A DNA stretch of 64,000 bases, taken from positions 186,001 through 250,000 of the forward strand of contig NZ_SHKO01000005.1 of NCBI RefSeq assembly GCF_004217095.1, in the 5' to 3' direction. Every line of letters starts with the position of its first letter. Within the stretch, counting starts at the first letter, position 1. The translations under genes were made by a program, and so were the position numbers. The notes beneath the pieces are model-generated. The model was not told the origin of the DNA and ran no database searches. It worked only from the letters and a program-made list of their open reading frames with translations. Source of the stretch: Advenella incenata (GTDB taxonomy: Bacteria; Pseudomonadota; Gammaproteobacteria; Burkholderiales; Burkholderiaceae_B). Shown piece by piece: positions 55,810-64,000 of the stretch.

Positions 55810-56952
55810 CTAATCGAGCAATTCCCGGGCGATCACCAGTCGCTGAATTTCGCTCGTGCCTTCGACGATTTCCAATACCTTGGCCTCTCCTAAAAGGCCG
55901 GACACAGGATATTCTTCAAACACGCCGTAGGCACCGTGCACCTGGATGGCCTTCAGCGCAGCCTCCACTGCCAGTTCGCTGGCAAATAGCTTGGTCATGC
56001 CGGTCTCATTGCGGAACGGGCGTCCTTCGTCGACCAAAGTGGCCGAGTTACGAACCATCAGCTCCGCAGCATGGATTTTGGTCAGGATATCGGCAAGCGG
56101 AAACGATAAACCTTGATGCTCAAGGATAGGCTTGCCCAAGACCTTGCGATCGCGACCAAAGGATTTTGCAAGATCGATAGCGCGGCGAGCCAGGCCCAGC
56201 CCGGTCGCGCCGACCAGAATGCGACCCACACTCAGCACCGTCAGCACCTGTTTTAGTCCATCTCCTCGTTGACCGATGAGATACTCCTTTGGGATGCGTA
56301 CATTATCAAAAAAGAGCTCAACCGAGTCGGCGAATCGCCAGCCAATCTTCTTGGCCGGTTTACCGACGGAAAAGCCAGGTGTACCGACGGGCACGATGAA
56401 GGAGGACAGACGCTTTGCGCCCGCGTCCGGGTCAGTAACCGCCACGACGGTCGAAAATCCGTGCAGCGGCGTACCGGCGTTGGTCGAGAACATCTTCTGA
56501 CCGTTAATCACGTATTCGCTCCCTTGCAGCACAGCAGTGGTTTTCACTCCAGCAACATCGGACCCGCCTTGCGGCTCCGTCACACCAAAGGAGGCGATCA
56601 TCTTGCCTTCATTGATGGCCTGCAGCCATTGACGCTTTTGGGCGTCGTTGCCGTAGCGGGCAACCAGGGAAGCGGGGGCGCTGTTGCACAAAAAGATTGC
56701 CGCAAAGGAAGGCTCTACGCGGGCGAGAAGTTCAGCAACAAGCGCAGCGCCGCGAGTGCCCAGGCCCCCGCCGCCGTACTCAGGGTCGTAGGACGTACCC
56801 ATAAACCCCATTTGGCCAAAAGCCTTTACCAGCTCGGTCGGAAACTCATGGTCAGATAGGTGCCGGGGCATCGCGGGTGCGAGTTGCTGTTGCGCAAAAC
56901 GGCGCACAGCTTCAGTAAGCATTCTCTCGTCATCATTAAAATCAATCAGCAT
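55810..56952 (-). CDS. Acyl-CoA dehydrogenase
   Basis: A 380-residue flavoprotein of the short/medium-chain acyl-CoA dehydrogenase family. N-terminal helical domain, then the FAD-contact segment ASFGVTEPQGGSDVAGVKTT and the beta domain. The C-terminal ALKAIQVHGAYGVFEEYPVS, then EIVEGTSEIQRLVIARELLD, is typical. It oxidises an acyl-CoA to the 2,3-enoyl-CoA, passing electrons to ETF. Its start overlaps the upstream hydratase gene by seven bases. Last gene of the operon. Chain-length or ring specificity cannot be read. Confidence 0.9.
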   Translation of the reverse strand: MLIDFNDDERMLTEAVRRFAQQQLAPAMPRHLSDHEFPTELVKAFGQMGFMGTSYDPEYGGGGLGTRGAALVAELLARVEPSFAAIFLCNSAPASLVARYGNDAQKRQWLQAINEGKMIASFGVTEPQGGSDVAGVKTTAVLQGSEYVINGQKMFSTNAGTPLHGFSTVVAVTDPDAGAKRLSSFIVPVGTPGFSVGKPAKKIGWRFADSVELFFDNVRIPKEYLIGQRGDGLKQVLTVLSVGRILVGATGLGLARRAIDLAKSFGRDRKVLGKPILEHQGLSFPLADILTKIHAAELMVRNSATLVDEGRPFRNETGMTKLFASELAVEAALKAIQVHGAYGVFEEYPVSGLLGEAKVLEIVEGTSEIQRLVIARELLD

Positions 56953-57716
56953 TTTGGTTTCCTGTGTTTATTTAAGGTGCTGGCGGCATCGGGATGGGCG
57001 CAGTTCTCTACGAAAAAGTGATTGGCTTCGAAATCCATCACCTCGGCATGCGACATCATCTGATTAGCAAAGAAACGTTTAGTGCTCGCTACGGCGGCCC
57101 GTGGCAGCGCGGCAAGTCGGGTAGCCAACTCCAGCGCCTTGTCCAGAACCTGGCCATCTGGTACCGTGTAATCAGTGGCGCCCATACCGAGCATGTCTTT
57201 GCCGCTTAGTTCATCCAGGCAGAAGCAAAGGTTACGGGCACGCACCCGCCCGACCCGCTCGATTAAAGCGTTCAGCCCCCAGGGTGTCAGCCACCCGTGT
57301 GGTACTTCGGGCAAGCTCCACCGTGATTGTTCCCCGGCGACCACCACGTCACAAGAGATGGCCAGGATAAAGCCACCACCGATCGCAAAGCCTTCAACGG
57401 CGGCAATAACCGGCTTCTTTACAAAGGCAAACAGGCGCGCCATGTCGCCCGTTTCCTGTTCAAAGCGAGCCATATCCTCCACGCTCAACTGACTAATGAA
57501 CTTCAAATCGCTACCGGAGCAAAAGCCGTTGTTCTCGCCCTGCAGGACGATCGCTCCCACGGATGGGTCTCTATCCAGTTTTAACAACTGCGCCTTAAGT
57601 TCATCGATCAGGGCCTGGTCCATTGCATTGCGGCGAAACCCCCGCTGGATCGTCAGCACCGTGACGGCGCCGTAAGCTTTTACACCGACGACATCCTGAG
57701 CATCAAGCATGCGCAC
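56946..57716 (-). CDS. Enoyl-CoA hydratase/isomerase (copy 1)
   Basis: A 256-residue crotonase-family protein. The oxyanion hole is formed by GENNGFCSGSDLKFIS and AVEGFAIGGGFILAIS. WSLPEVPHGWLTPWGLNALI follows, which has the glutamate position of hydratases. It overlaps the CoA-transferase gene by 14 bases and the acyl-CoA dehydrogenase gene by seven. A paralogue is encoded at 59283 in the same operon, suggesting two different hydration or cleavage steps rather than redundancy. Confidence 0.87.
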   Translation of the reverse strand: MRMLDAQDVVGVKAYGAVTVLTIQRGFRRNAMDQALIDELKAQLLKLDRDPSVGAIVLQGENNGFCSGSDLKFISQLSVEDMARFEQETGDMARLFAFVKKPVIAAVEGFAIGGGFILAISCDVVVAGEQSRWSLPEVPHGWLTPWGLNALIERVGRVRARNLCFCLDELSGKDMLGMGATDYTVPDGQVLDKALELATRLAALPRAAVASTKRFFANQMMSHAEVMDFEANHFFVENCAHPDAASTLNKHRKPKC

Positions 57717-59286
57717 TCTCCTCTACAAATAACGCACGGTCCATGATCGCAAGAGGCTCGCGTATGCCAACTGGTGGGAAGTCCATCAAATCGAGCACTT
57801 CTCGCTGCAGGTCAATACCGGGCGCGATTTCCTCCAGGATGAGTCCTTCTGGCGTCACGGAGAACACCGCGCGTTCGGTAATAAGCAGCGCATGCTGGCC
57901 CTTTCCTACACCTTCGCCAAGCCGGTAAGTAATGTGATCAGCCTGCTTGACGAACTTGCGCGATTGGCCTTCGCGCTCGATCTTTAAACCGGCCTCGTCG
58001 GTATAAGATATTTTTAAGCCGCCAGTCGTGAAGGTGCCGGTAAAAACGAGTCGCTGTGCATTTTGCGCGATGTCAATAAACCCCCCTGCCCCCGGGTTCG
58101 CCTTGCCAAAGCGGCTGACATTAACGCTGCCGTTCGCATCAAACTGTGCAAACGCCAAGGCGGCGAATTTGCACAGGCCGCCATCAATCAGGTCGAACTG
58201 CGTAACGCCATCCACGTTCGCCCGTGGGTTAATGTTGGCAGAGAATTGCCATCCGTTCATGACGACGCCGCCAAAGGAGCCATGTTCCGTTGTGAACCAA
58301 TAGTCATCAATGTTTGACTCCGTGATCAGACCATCTTCGACCATCACCAGCGGCACGTCCGAGGACGCACCAAAGCCAAATATCGTCAGTTCGTGCTGCT
58401 TGACTTCGCGAGCCGCTCGCCTGGCAATGACTTTTGCCGGTGTCTGGGGCAGTCTCTTTAGCGAACTCAGCGGCGCATTCTGGTTACCCAGGTAGGCAGC
58501 GTCGGTCGCAATATCCGTCACCATCATCTGTTCAGGATCGACTACGATGTGATCAATGAGCGCCGCAGGGATGCGAGCGCCGACGGCGAGTCGCGAGCCG
58601 CGCGGAACGATGCGCTTGACCTGTACGATGACCTTGCCGCCGCACGCCTTCACCGCCATGGCCAGGGCAATGTTCGAGGACAGCAACGGATCCTCTTCAA
58701 AGGACAAATTGCCCAGGTCGTCTGAGGCCGTCGCACGAATGATGGCAGTGTCCAGCCTCCACGTCGGATAAAAGAGCAACGGCTCGCCCTCGAATTGCAC
58801 CTTGCGAACCAGTTCCTCGGTGGCAAGCGTGGTCAGGCGCCCGCCCGTTTGCTCGGGATCGATATAGGTACCGAGCCCGACTCGGGTAAAGTAGCCGGGG
58901 CTCTTGCGAGCCACTTCGCGCAGCCAATGCATGCTGGCACCGATAGGCCAGCTATAGGCTTCGATCCGGTTTTCCTGGATAAGCGTCATCAAGGCGGGTC
59001 GGGCACCGGTCTTAGGATGGGTCGGATTGACGTATGAACCTGAGACGATTCGCTTCATAAGGCCTTCGGCAGCGACATGATCCATGCCAGGTATGCCCAC
59101 CGCGTCGCCCGTGCCACACGGGAAGTAAAACGTTAGATTTCGCGGGCTTTGTGTGTCATCAAAGCGTTGGCGCAGGGCTCGTAGTACGGTGTCAGGGGTA
59201 ATCCAGCCGATGACCCCAACGCTGGCTACGACATCACCATCCTTGATATGGGCGACCGCCTCGGCCGCAGTGCATATTTTGCTCAC
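57703..59286 (-). CDS. Family I CoA-transferase (propionate/acetate CoA-transferase type)
   Basis: A 527-residue fused alpha-beta CoA-transferase. The N-terminal half has DVVASVGVIGWITPD and LTFYFPCGTGDAVGIPGMDH. The C-terminal half carries FTTEHGSFGGVVMNGW, whose ExGxxGG pattern marks the catalytic glutamate that forms the CoA thioester. It would activate the imported acid by exchange with acetyl- or succinyl-CoA. Its start overlaps the second hydratase gene by four bases. The fit with the TRAP importer upstream suggests that the substrate enters as a free acid. Confidence 0.87.
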   Translation of the reverse strand: MSKICTAAEAVAHIKDGDVVASVGVIGWITPDTVLRALRQRFDDTQSPRNLTFYFPCGTGDAVGIPGMDHVAAEGLMKRIVSGSYVNPTHPKTGARPALMTLIQENRIEAYSWPIGASMHWLREVARKSPGYFTRVGLGTYIDPEQTGGRLTTLATEELVRKVQFEGEPLLFYPTWRLDTAIIRATASDDLGNLSFEEDPLLSSNIALAMAVKACGGKVIVQVKRIVPRGSRLAVGARIPAALIDHIVVDPEQMMVTDIATDAAYLGNQNAPLSSLKRLPQTPAKVIARRAAREVKQHELTIFGFGASSDVPLVMVEDGLITESNIDDYWFTTEHGSFGGVVMNGWQFSANINPRANVDGVTQFDLIDGGLCKFAALAFAQFDANGSVNVSRFGKANPGAGGFIDIAQNAQRLVFTGTFTTGGLKISYTDEAGLKIEREGQSRKFVKQADHITYRLGEGVGKGQHALLITERAVFSVTPEGLILEEIAPGIDLQREVLDLMDFPPVGIREPLAIMDRALFVEESAHA

Positions 59287-60026
59287 GCTTTTGCTCCGAA
59301 TCGCGCAAGCGTCGCCATAGCACGCTCATGCTTGCAGTTATCGATGAAAACCCGGTTTGCACTCGCGTCAAGCGCCTCGCTCGGGCCAGCAACCAAGGGG
59401 GCGAAGAACTGCTTGGTAGAGGCCACCGCGGGTTGGGGCATGCCGGCAATAAGACCGGCAATGCGCGTCGCCTCCTCCAGTGACTGACCTTCGTCGATCA
59501 CGTAGTCTGCCAGGCCAAGCCGAAACACATCGGCGCCGCTTAAGAGTTCATGACCGAAGGTAAGCCGCTTGGCCACCACCGGTCCTACGCGAGACACCAG
59601 CGCCTGCAAGCCCCAGGGAGGCAGCCAGCCGTTGGGCACCTCGGCCAGGTTCCATCGCGCTGCGGCGCTCGTGACGATCAGATCGCACGAGCAGGCCAGA
59701 ATGAAGCCGCCACCAAAAGCATGCCCTTCCACGGCGGCGATGACAGGGGTGTTAAGGAAGGTGATTTTGCGGGCAATGGCGGCGGTGATGGCTTCGTGTT
59801 CTGCCATCTCAGCCAGGTTCATTGTGCCCAGTTCCTTGAGGTCACTGCCTGCACAAAAGCTAGGCTGCGCGCCGGTTAGCACGATGGCGCCAACGGAAGT
59901 CTCGCGGTCCAGTTCGGCGAACCGACGCTCCAGATCCTCGACCATTGCGCTGCCCAGGGCATTGCGCCGGTTAGCGCGATCCAGGGTGATAATCGCCACG
60001 TTGTCCTTGTGTTCTACTTTAATCAT
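59283..60026 (-). CDS. Enoyl-CoA hydratase/isomerase (copy 2)
   Basis: A 247-residue crotonase-family protein. Oxyanion-hole motifs are GAQPSFCAGSDLKELG and AVEGHAFGGGFILACS, and WNLAEVPNGWLPPWGLQALV matches the paralogue at 56946. It starts 21 bases after the FAD oxidoreductase gene and overlaps the CoA-transferase gene by four bases at the other end. The two copies are clearly related to each other along their whole length, which points to an old duplication in this pathway. Confidence 0.87.
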   Translation of the reverse strand: MIKVEHKDNVAIITLDRANRRNALGSAMVEDLERRFAELDRETSVGAIVLTGAQPSFCAGSDLKELGTMNLAEMAEHEAITAAIARKITFLNTPVIAAVEGHAFGGGFILACSCDLIVTSAAARWNLAEVPNGWLPPWGLQALVSRVGPVVAKRLTFGHELLSGADVFRLGLADYVIDEGQSLEEATRIAGLIAGMPQPAVASTKQFFAPLVAGPSEALDASANRVFIDNCKHERAMATLARFGAKA

Positions 60027-60047
60027 GGTTTAATTCTCCTCGTTCGT

Positions 60048-61379
60048 TCAATCAAGTTGTGCGCCGTCGCGGTTTACCGCTACGCGTACGGCAATGGGAT
60101 CTATATCTCGGGGCTGTACGTTCTCGTGCACAGCAAGGGCTGCGGCATGGCCGATAGCGTGCCCGTACGAAAAACACTGCGCAGTCACCCGTGCCGAGGC
60201 CATGGCTTCGGCTTCAGCCGACAGACATCGCCCGGCCACCAGAAGCGACTCCCCTGCCGACGGCACGAAACATTCGTATGGAATCTCGTAGTAGTCGTTA
60301 AACAGCCATTCCAGTTTGGGTATGGCTCCCGCGTGCTGCTCGATGGGCCATGCCGAGCGTGCAATCCCGGAGCGGAACTTGGTTCCCTTAACGACATCGC
60401 TGTTGGCCAGCGTGGCCACACCCATGGCTTGGCGACTTTGGCGAATGCCAACTTGCACACCGGTGTCGTTGACATAGGCGTTTTCGCACCCGGCGAGATA
60501 GTCGCGGAAAAAGCGCTCGTATTCACGCACCTGCTTGCGGCCCTGAATCTCAGCTTCTGTCAGGTCAGCCGCAACAAGAGGATCCAGGTCGCGGCCGTCT
60601 TCGCCCAGGATGCGTGTGCAGTTGCAAAGCAACTGGTCTGGGCGTGGCGTGGGGAACAGGAAGATCTTCTGGCGGGGCAAGGCATATTTCCCGGAGGCAT
60701 TGGCCTTCTGGATCATCTCGACAACAGGACCAAGAAGCACGCTATTGTCTCCGTAGGTATCCAGGAACCGTTTAACGTCTACGCCATTGATGCGAAAGAT
60801 CATGGTCGGATTCTGAATAACACCGTTCAAGCTGCGGTAGGTCGGCAATCCTGCCATCGCGGTCACGTCTGCATCGCCACTGGCGTCGATCGTAATCTTT
60901 GCTGTGACGCGTAGCTTGCCTTGTTTGGTGTAGGCCACCACGCCAGCCACGCGTTCACCCCCGTCCATCAAGACGTCACTGACGACGGTGTGATAGAGCA
61001 CCTGAACGCCGCTGTCGGCAAGAAGGTCGTCGCCTACCTCACGCCACTTCAAGGGGTCATGAACCAGGGTATAAGTCTTGCCATAGCGCGTTGGACCGGA
61101 AAGACCGCCTCTGGCCTGCATGCGCTGGACGAACTCCTCGGCAAAGCCGTACACCAGACGCACGGGTTCTGCCTTGGGGTCCTGCCGGGCTTCGAATAGA
61201 CCGCAGATCGTGCCAGACAATCCCGCGACGGCGCCGCCTCCGGCAAAGCCGTAGCGCTCGAGCAGAATGACCTTCAGATTCTGACGCGCTGCTGTCACTG
61301 CGGCGGCCACCCCTGCTGCGCCCCCACCAATGACCAGCACGTCTGCCTCCAGCGCGAACGGTTGACGTTCATCTATCAT
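60048..61379 (-). CDS. FAD-dependent oxidoreductase (FAD_oxidored family)
   Basis: A 443-residue flavoprotein. The N-terminal Rossmann motif is ADVLVIGGGAAGVAAAVTAA, followed by LERYGFAGGGAVAGLSGTIC and, later, ITIDASGDADVTAMAG. The C-terminal VAGRCLSAEAEAMASARVTA completes the FAD site. This is the PF12831 type, often annotated as a possible 3-ketosteroid or succinate-like dehydrogenase without proof. I use ATG 61377-61379 with GGAGAG upstream, rather than an ATG nine codons earlier. It sits between the TRAP transporter and the CoA genes and may carry out the first oxidation of the substrate. Confidence 0.82.
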   Translation of the reverse strand: MIDERQPFALEADVLVIGGGAAGVAAAVTAARQNLKVILLERYGFAGGGAVAGLSGTICGLFEARQDPKAEPVRLVYGFAEEFVQRMQARGGLSGPTRYGKTYTLVHDPLKWREVGDDLLADSGVQVLYHTVVSDVLMDGGERVAGVVAYTKQGKLRVTAKITIDASGDADVTAMAGLPTYRSLNGVIQNPTMIFRINGVDVKRFLDTYGDNSVLLGPVVEMIQKANASGKYALPRQKIFLFPTPRPDQLLCNCTRILGEDGRDLDPLVAADLTEAEIQGRKQVREYERFFRDYLAGCENAYVNDTGVQVGIRQSRQAMGVATLANSDVVKGTKFRSGIARSAWPIEQHAGAIPKLEWLFNDYYEIPYECFVPSAGESLLVAGRCLSAEAEAMASARVTAQCFSYGHAIGHAAALAVHENVQPRDIDPIAVRVAVNRDGAQLD

Positions 61380-61412
61380 ATTTCTCTCCAATTTCAAAGT
61401 AGCCAAGCTGCG

Positions 61413-62726
61413 TTAACCCATGAAGCTCGGTAACCACGTCGCGATCTTCGGGAAGAACATGACGAGCAACAACGCAATGATCTGAAGCCCGATAAAGGGC
61501 GCTGTGCCTCTAAAGATGTCACCAAGCGAAACATTGGGCGGCGCTACGGCTTTCAGGTAGAACGCAGCGGGTGCGAACGGCGGGGCCAGGTAGGAGATTT
61601 GCATGTTCATGCAAAATAGAATCCCGAACCAGATGGGGTCAAAGCCCAGTGCTTTGATGACCGGCACAAAAATGGGCATCGTGAGTAGCACAATTCCAAT
61701 CCAGTCGATAAAGCAGCCCAGGATCATGAGGATCAACATCATGAGCGCAATAGTAGCCAAGGGAGGAATGGGCAATCCGGTGATCAAATCCTGCAGGAAG
61801 GCGGTGCCGCCCGCCAGCGTATAGACCGACACCAATGCGGAAGCACCAAAGAAGATCCACGTCAACATGGCAACGGTACTTCCCGTTCGTCGAAGCGATT
61901 CCCAGACGGCATCGAAGTTCAATTTACCGTTGACGCCAGCCACAATCAGCGAGCCCAGCACGCCTATTGCTGCTGTTTCGGTGGGTGTAGCAATGCCGCT
62001 GTATAGCGCACCGAGGACCATCAGTATCAAGCCTACCGGCAGGATCAACGCGCGACCGAGTGCAATCTTTTCCATGATCGGAAGTTCGAGCTCTTCGGGC
62101 GGCGCCAAGGGCCCCAGGGAAGGATTCATGTAGCAGCGTATGAGCACATAGGCCAGATACAGTGCAACGAGCAGGAACCCGGGCAGAACGGCAGCGACAA
62201 ACAAAGTCCCAATGGAAGTCTGCGAGACCAGGCCGTAGACGATCAGAACGATACTGGGCGGTAACATGGTGCCCAGCGATCCACCGGCACAAATTACCCC
62301 AACCGATAGGTGCTTGTTATAGCCACGCGCCAACATGGTCGGCAGGCACACCATGCCAAGGACCACGATCTCAGCGCCGATAACACCAACCATGGCGGCC
62401 AGTATCGTTGCCGCCAGAAGGCACCCGACGGCCAATCCACCGCGCAAGCGTCCTGACCAAATATGCAGCGCATAAAATAGCCGTTCGACGACGCCCGCCT
62501 TCTCCAGGATGCAGCCCATCAAGACGAACAGTGGCACCGAGATCAATGCGTAGTTATTCATCAAAGTGAAGATTCGGCTGACAATGAAATACAGTGTCTC
62601 TGGTTCGAAAAGCCAAAGCGTCAACACGACGGCAGTCATCCCCGTCGCGAACGCGAGCGGCATGCCTGTGAAAAGAAGCAACAATAAAATGCCTACTGTT
62701 GCGAGGCTAACGATTTCACTGCTCAT
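61413..62726 (-). CDS. TRAP transporter large permease (DctM)
   Basis: A 437-residue, 12-13 helix TRAP large subunit. Family signatures include GVIGAEIVVLGMVCLPTMLA with GSLGTMLPPSIVLIVYGLVS, and FIDWIGIVLLTMPIFVPVI near the C-terminus. It imports an organic acid using the sodium gradient together with the small subunit and the periplasmic receptor. The ATG at 62724-62726 overlaps the small-subunit gene by 11 bases. The receptor gene is on the same strand at the window edge. Confidence 0.92.
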   Translation of the reverse strand: MSSEIVSLATVGILLLLLFTGMPLAFATGMTAVVLTLWLFEPETLYFIVSRIFTLMNNYALISVPLFVLMGCILEKAGVVERLFYALHIWSGRLRGGLAVGCLLAATILAAMVGVIGAEIVVLGMVCLPTMLARGYNKHLSVGVICAGGSLGTMLPPSIVLIVYGLVSQTSIGTLFVAAVLPGFLLVALYLAYVLIRCYMNPSLGPLAPPEELELPIMEKIALGRALILPVGLILMVLGALYSGIATPTETAAIGVLGSLIVAGVNGKLNFDAVWESLRRTGSTVAMLTWIFFGASALVSVYTLAGGTAFLQDLITGLPIPPLATIALMMLILMILGCFIDWIGIVLLTMPIFVPVIKALGFDPIWFGILFCMNMQISYLAPPFAPAAFYLKAVAPPNVSLGDIFRGTAPFIGLQIIALLLVMFFPKIATWLPSFMG

Positions 62727-63201
62727 TACGGACACCCTTTACAGAATCAATGAAGGAGACGACGCTTTGCAGAACCATTAATGCAGCGCCAATAGGAATC
62801 GCGATCTTCATGTACGTCGGGGCGAGCGAATTCCATCCGCCACCGGAGCGTTCTCCCATTTCAATCGCGGGCAATGCCTGTTCAACTCCGTAATAAACGA
62901 TGATCGATAGATAAACGATGGCCAGCAGATGGCCCAAGACATCCATCCAGCGCCGCGTGCGCACCGGCAGCAGGTTGTAGATAACGTCGATGCGCACATG
63001 CGAGTTGTTTTTAATGGCATGGGCGCCAGAGATCACGTAGTGAATCCCGACCACCATGATGACAAATTCCAGTGCCCACTCGGTGGGCGTGTGATAGATA
63101 TAACGGACGATGACGTCGTAGATCATGACAACGAAAACCACGAAGTAAATGGCACTTGCGTAATCTCCGATCTTTTGGTTCAGGTTACTGATAAATCGCA
63201 T
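62716..63201 (-). CDS. TRAP transporter small permease (DctQ)
   Basis: A 161-residue protein with four helices, DctQ type: IYFVVFVVMIYDVIVRYIYH, then TPTEWALEFVIMVVGIHYVI and a basic loop before helix 3 (RTRRWMDVLGHLLAIVYLSI). I use the ATG at 63199-63201 because GGAG lies nine bases upstream; a TTG 16 codons earlier is possible. It is 127 bases after the receptor gene and overlaps the large permease gene. Confidence 0.88.
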   Translation of the reverse strand: MRFISNLNQKIGDYASAIYFVVFVVMIYDVIVRYIYHTPTEWALEFVIMVVGIHYVISGAHAIKNNSHVRIDVIYNLLPVRTRRWMDVLGHLLAIVYLSIIVYYGVEQALPAIEMGERSGGGWNSLAPTYMKIAIPIGAALMVLQSVVSFIDSVKGVRNEQ

Positions 63202-63328
63202 AATTGCTTGCTCCAGAGTGCGCGAGTTGACGCGCTTAGGCTCAGCCAAGAGTGAGCGTGGTGTAACGAGTGGATGCGTGATCAGCGGCGGTTAACGAAA
63301 AACCGCGGCTATTGGTCAGCAGGCCAGG

Positions 63329-64000
63329 TCACTCAATAAGACCCTTGCTGCGAAGGAATTTGACCTGACCGTCAACTGCACGGCGCGACAGATCATTTTT
63401 TTCTCCATATTTTTGCCAGATAGCAATGGCGGCGGTACGGAACTTCTTGCGATCATCTGCACTCCAGTCGATGATCTGCACGCCCCGCGCCTTAAGCGTT
63501 TGCGCGACTGCGGCATCAGCCTCCTGGAGTTTGGCCACCAGGTCCTGGCCAAAATCCTTGACAGACTGCTCAAGTATCTTCTGCGTCTCGGGGTCTAGCT
63601 TGTCCCACACTTTTAATGGAATGGAGACATCACCCGTAGGGGTAGAGTGAATGCCCGGATAGATGACGAACTTGGCTATGTCGTGGAAACCCAGTTCCTC
63701 GTTCATGCTGAGCGTGCCCCAGTCGGTCGATTCGATGGTGCCACTATCGAGCGCACTAAAGACCTCGGAGCCTGGCAGATTGATTGGCACGGCTTTGAAG
63801 CTGGCAAACAGGTCTGATGACATCCCTTGGGGAAGGCGAATTTTCAGGCCGGCCAGGTCTTCCGGCGAAGCTACTTTACGCGTCGTGGGTAGGGATTCTG
63901 CGCCCCACCACACCGCACCGATGGGGTAAAGGCCATAGGGCTTGTACGCCTCGCGCAATAGCTCCAGTCCACCGTGTTCATAGAAATATTCGTAGGCAAG
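63329..64000 (-). CDS. TRAP transporter substrate-binding protein DctP (partial)
   Basis: The last 223 residues of a periplasmic receptor; the frame is open through the window edge, so the signal peptide and N-terminal lobe are missing. Recognisable parts are YPIGAVWWGAESLPTTRKVA, then EDLAGLKIRLPQG and VPINLPGSEVFSALDSGTIE, which form the ligand pocket region. The conserved carboxylate-binding arginine of TRAP receptors is probably the one in LKIRLP. It belongs to the mannitol/chloroaromatic-like DctP branch. It would capture the acid degraded by the downstream genes. Ligand unknown. Confidence 0.9.
   Translation of the reverse strand, partial: LAYEYFYEHGGLELLREAYKPYGLYPIGAVWWGAESLPTTRKVASPEDLAGLKIRLPQGMSSDLFASFKAVPINLPGSEVFSALDSGTIESTDWGTLSMNEELGFHDIAKFVIYPGIHSTPTGDVSIPLKVWDKLDPETQKILEQSVKDFGQDLVAKLQEADAAVAQTLKARGVQIIDWSADDRKKFRTAAIAIWQKYGEKNDLSRRAVDGQVKFLRSKGLIE

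Overview
The window looks like the chromosome of a Burkholderiales betaproteobacterium, probably Alcaligenaceae. This rests on inference from gene content: a Bug-type solute receptor, an AcnD/PrpF 2-methylcitrate operon with a divergent ScfR-type regulator, a Bordetella-like NicC hydroxylase, many LysR regulators and MFS carriers, and moderate-to-high GC. An Advenella-like genus would fit but is not proven. No rRNA, tRNA, CRISPR array, complete insertion sequence or prophage was seen. Most of the window is catabolic, transport and stress genes.

Layout. 1-3.2 kb: the start of a MarR-like regulator at the edge, then a 6-hydroxynicotinate 3-monooxygenase (NicC) and an MFS carrier. 3.4-7.3 kb: a LysR regulator divergent from an exported cyclophilin-fold protein, an MFS exporter and the YahK aldehyde reductase. 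7.7-11.8 kb: a Tat-exported molybdenum hydroxylase (IorAB type) and an AraC regulator. 12-14.6 kb: ilvD and a small lipoprotein. 14.8-18.6 kb: quinone reductase/LysR pair, SMR pump and MFS carrier.

18.8-23.3 kb is the most interesting block. It is a seven-gene minus-strand operon: a DUF2282 bufferin-type precursor peptide (bufA), a DUF692/MNIO oxidase (bufB), its DUF2063 partner (bufC), DoxX, then an ECF sigma factor between two NrsF-type anti-sigma paralogues. A sequence matching the Caulobacter SigF promoter (GTAACC-N16-CGAA) lies upstream of bufA. I read this as a self-regulated metal-stress system that makes a modified, copper-binding peptide. Only one of the two anti-sigma proteins keeps both conserved cysteine positions.

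23.6-28.8 kb: two small exported or membrane proteins of unknown function, a PQQ-type sugar dehydrogenase lipoprotein with a DUF2231 membrane protein, and a drug exporter with a divergent XRE regulator. 29-36.6 kb: propionate breakdown by the 2-methylcitrate cycle (prpC, acnD, prpF and an ICL/PEP-mutase lyase) with its regulator. 36.7-40.4 kb: Bug receptor, family 9 glycosyltransferase and periplasmic L-asparaginase.

40.4-49.6 kb is an accessory cluster that looks like electrophile or quinone detoxification: two pirins, two isochorismatase-like hydrolases, an ABM monooxygenase, GNAT, DoxX, an amidohydrolase with a Cys/His-rich tail, an MFS exporter and a LysR regulator. 50-55.6 kb: a MexEF-like RND pump divergent from SoxR, with a textbook SoxR promoter between them. 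55.8-64 kb: one tightly overlapping operon (TRAP transporter, FAD oxidoreductase, two enoyl-CoA hydratases, CoA-transferase, acyl-CoA dehydrogenase) that imports and degrades an unidentified carboxylic acid. It runs off the end of the window.
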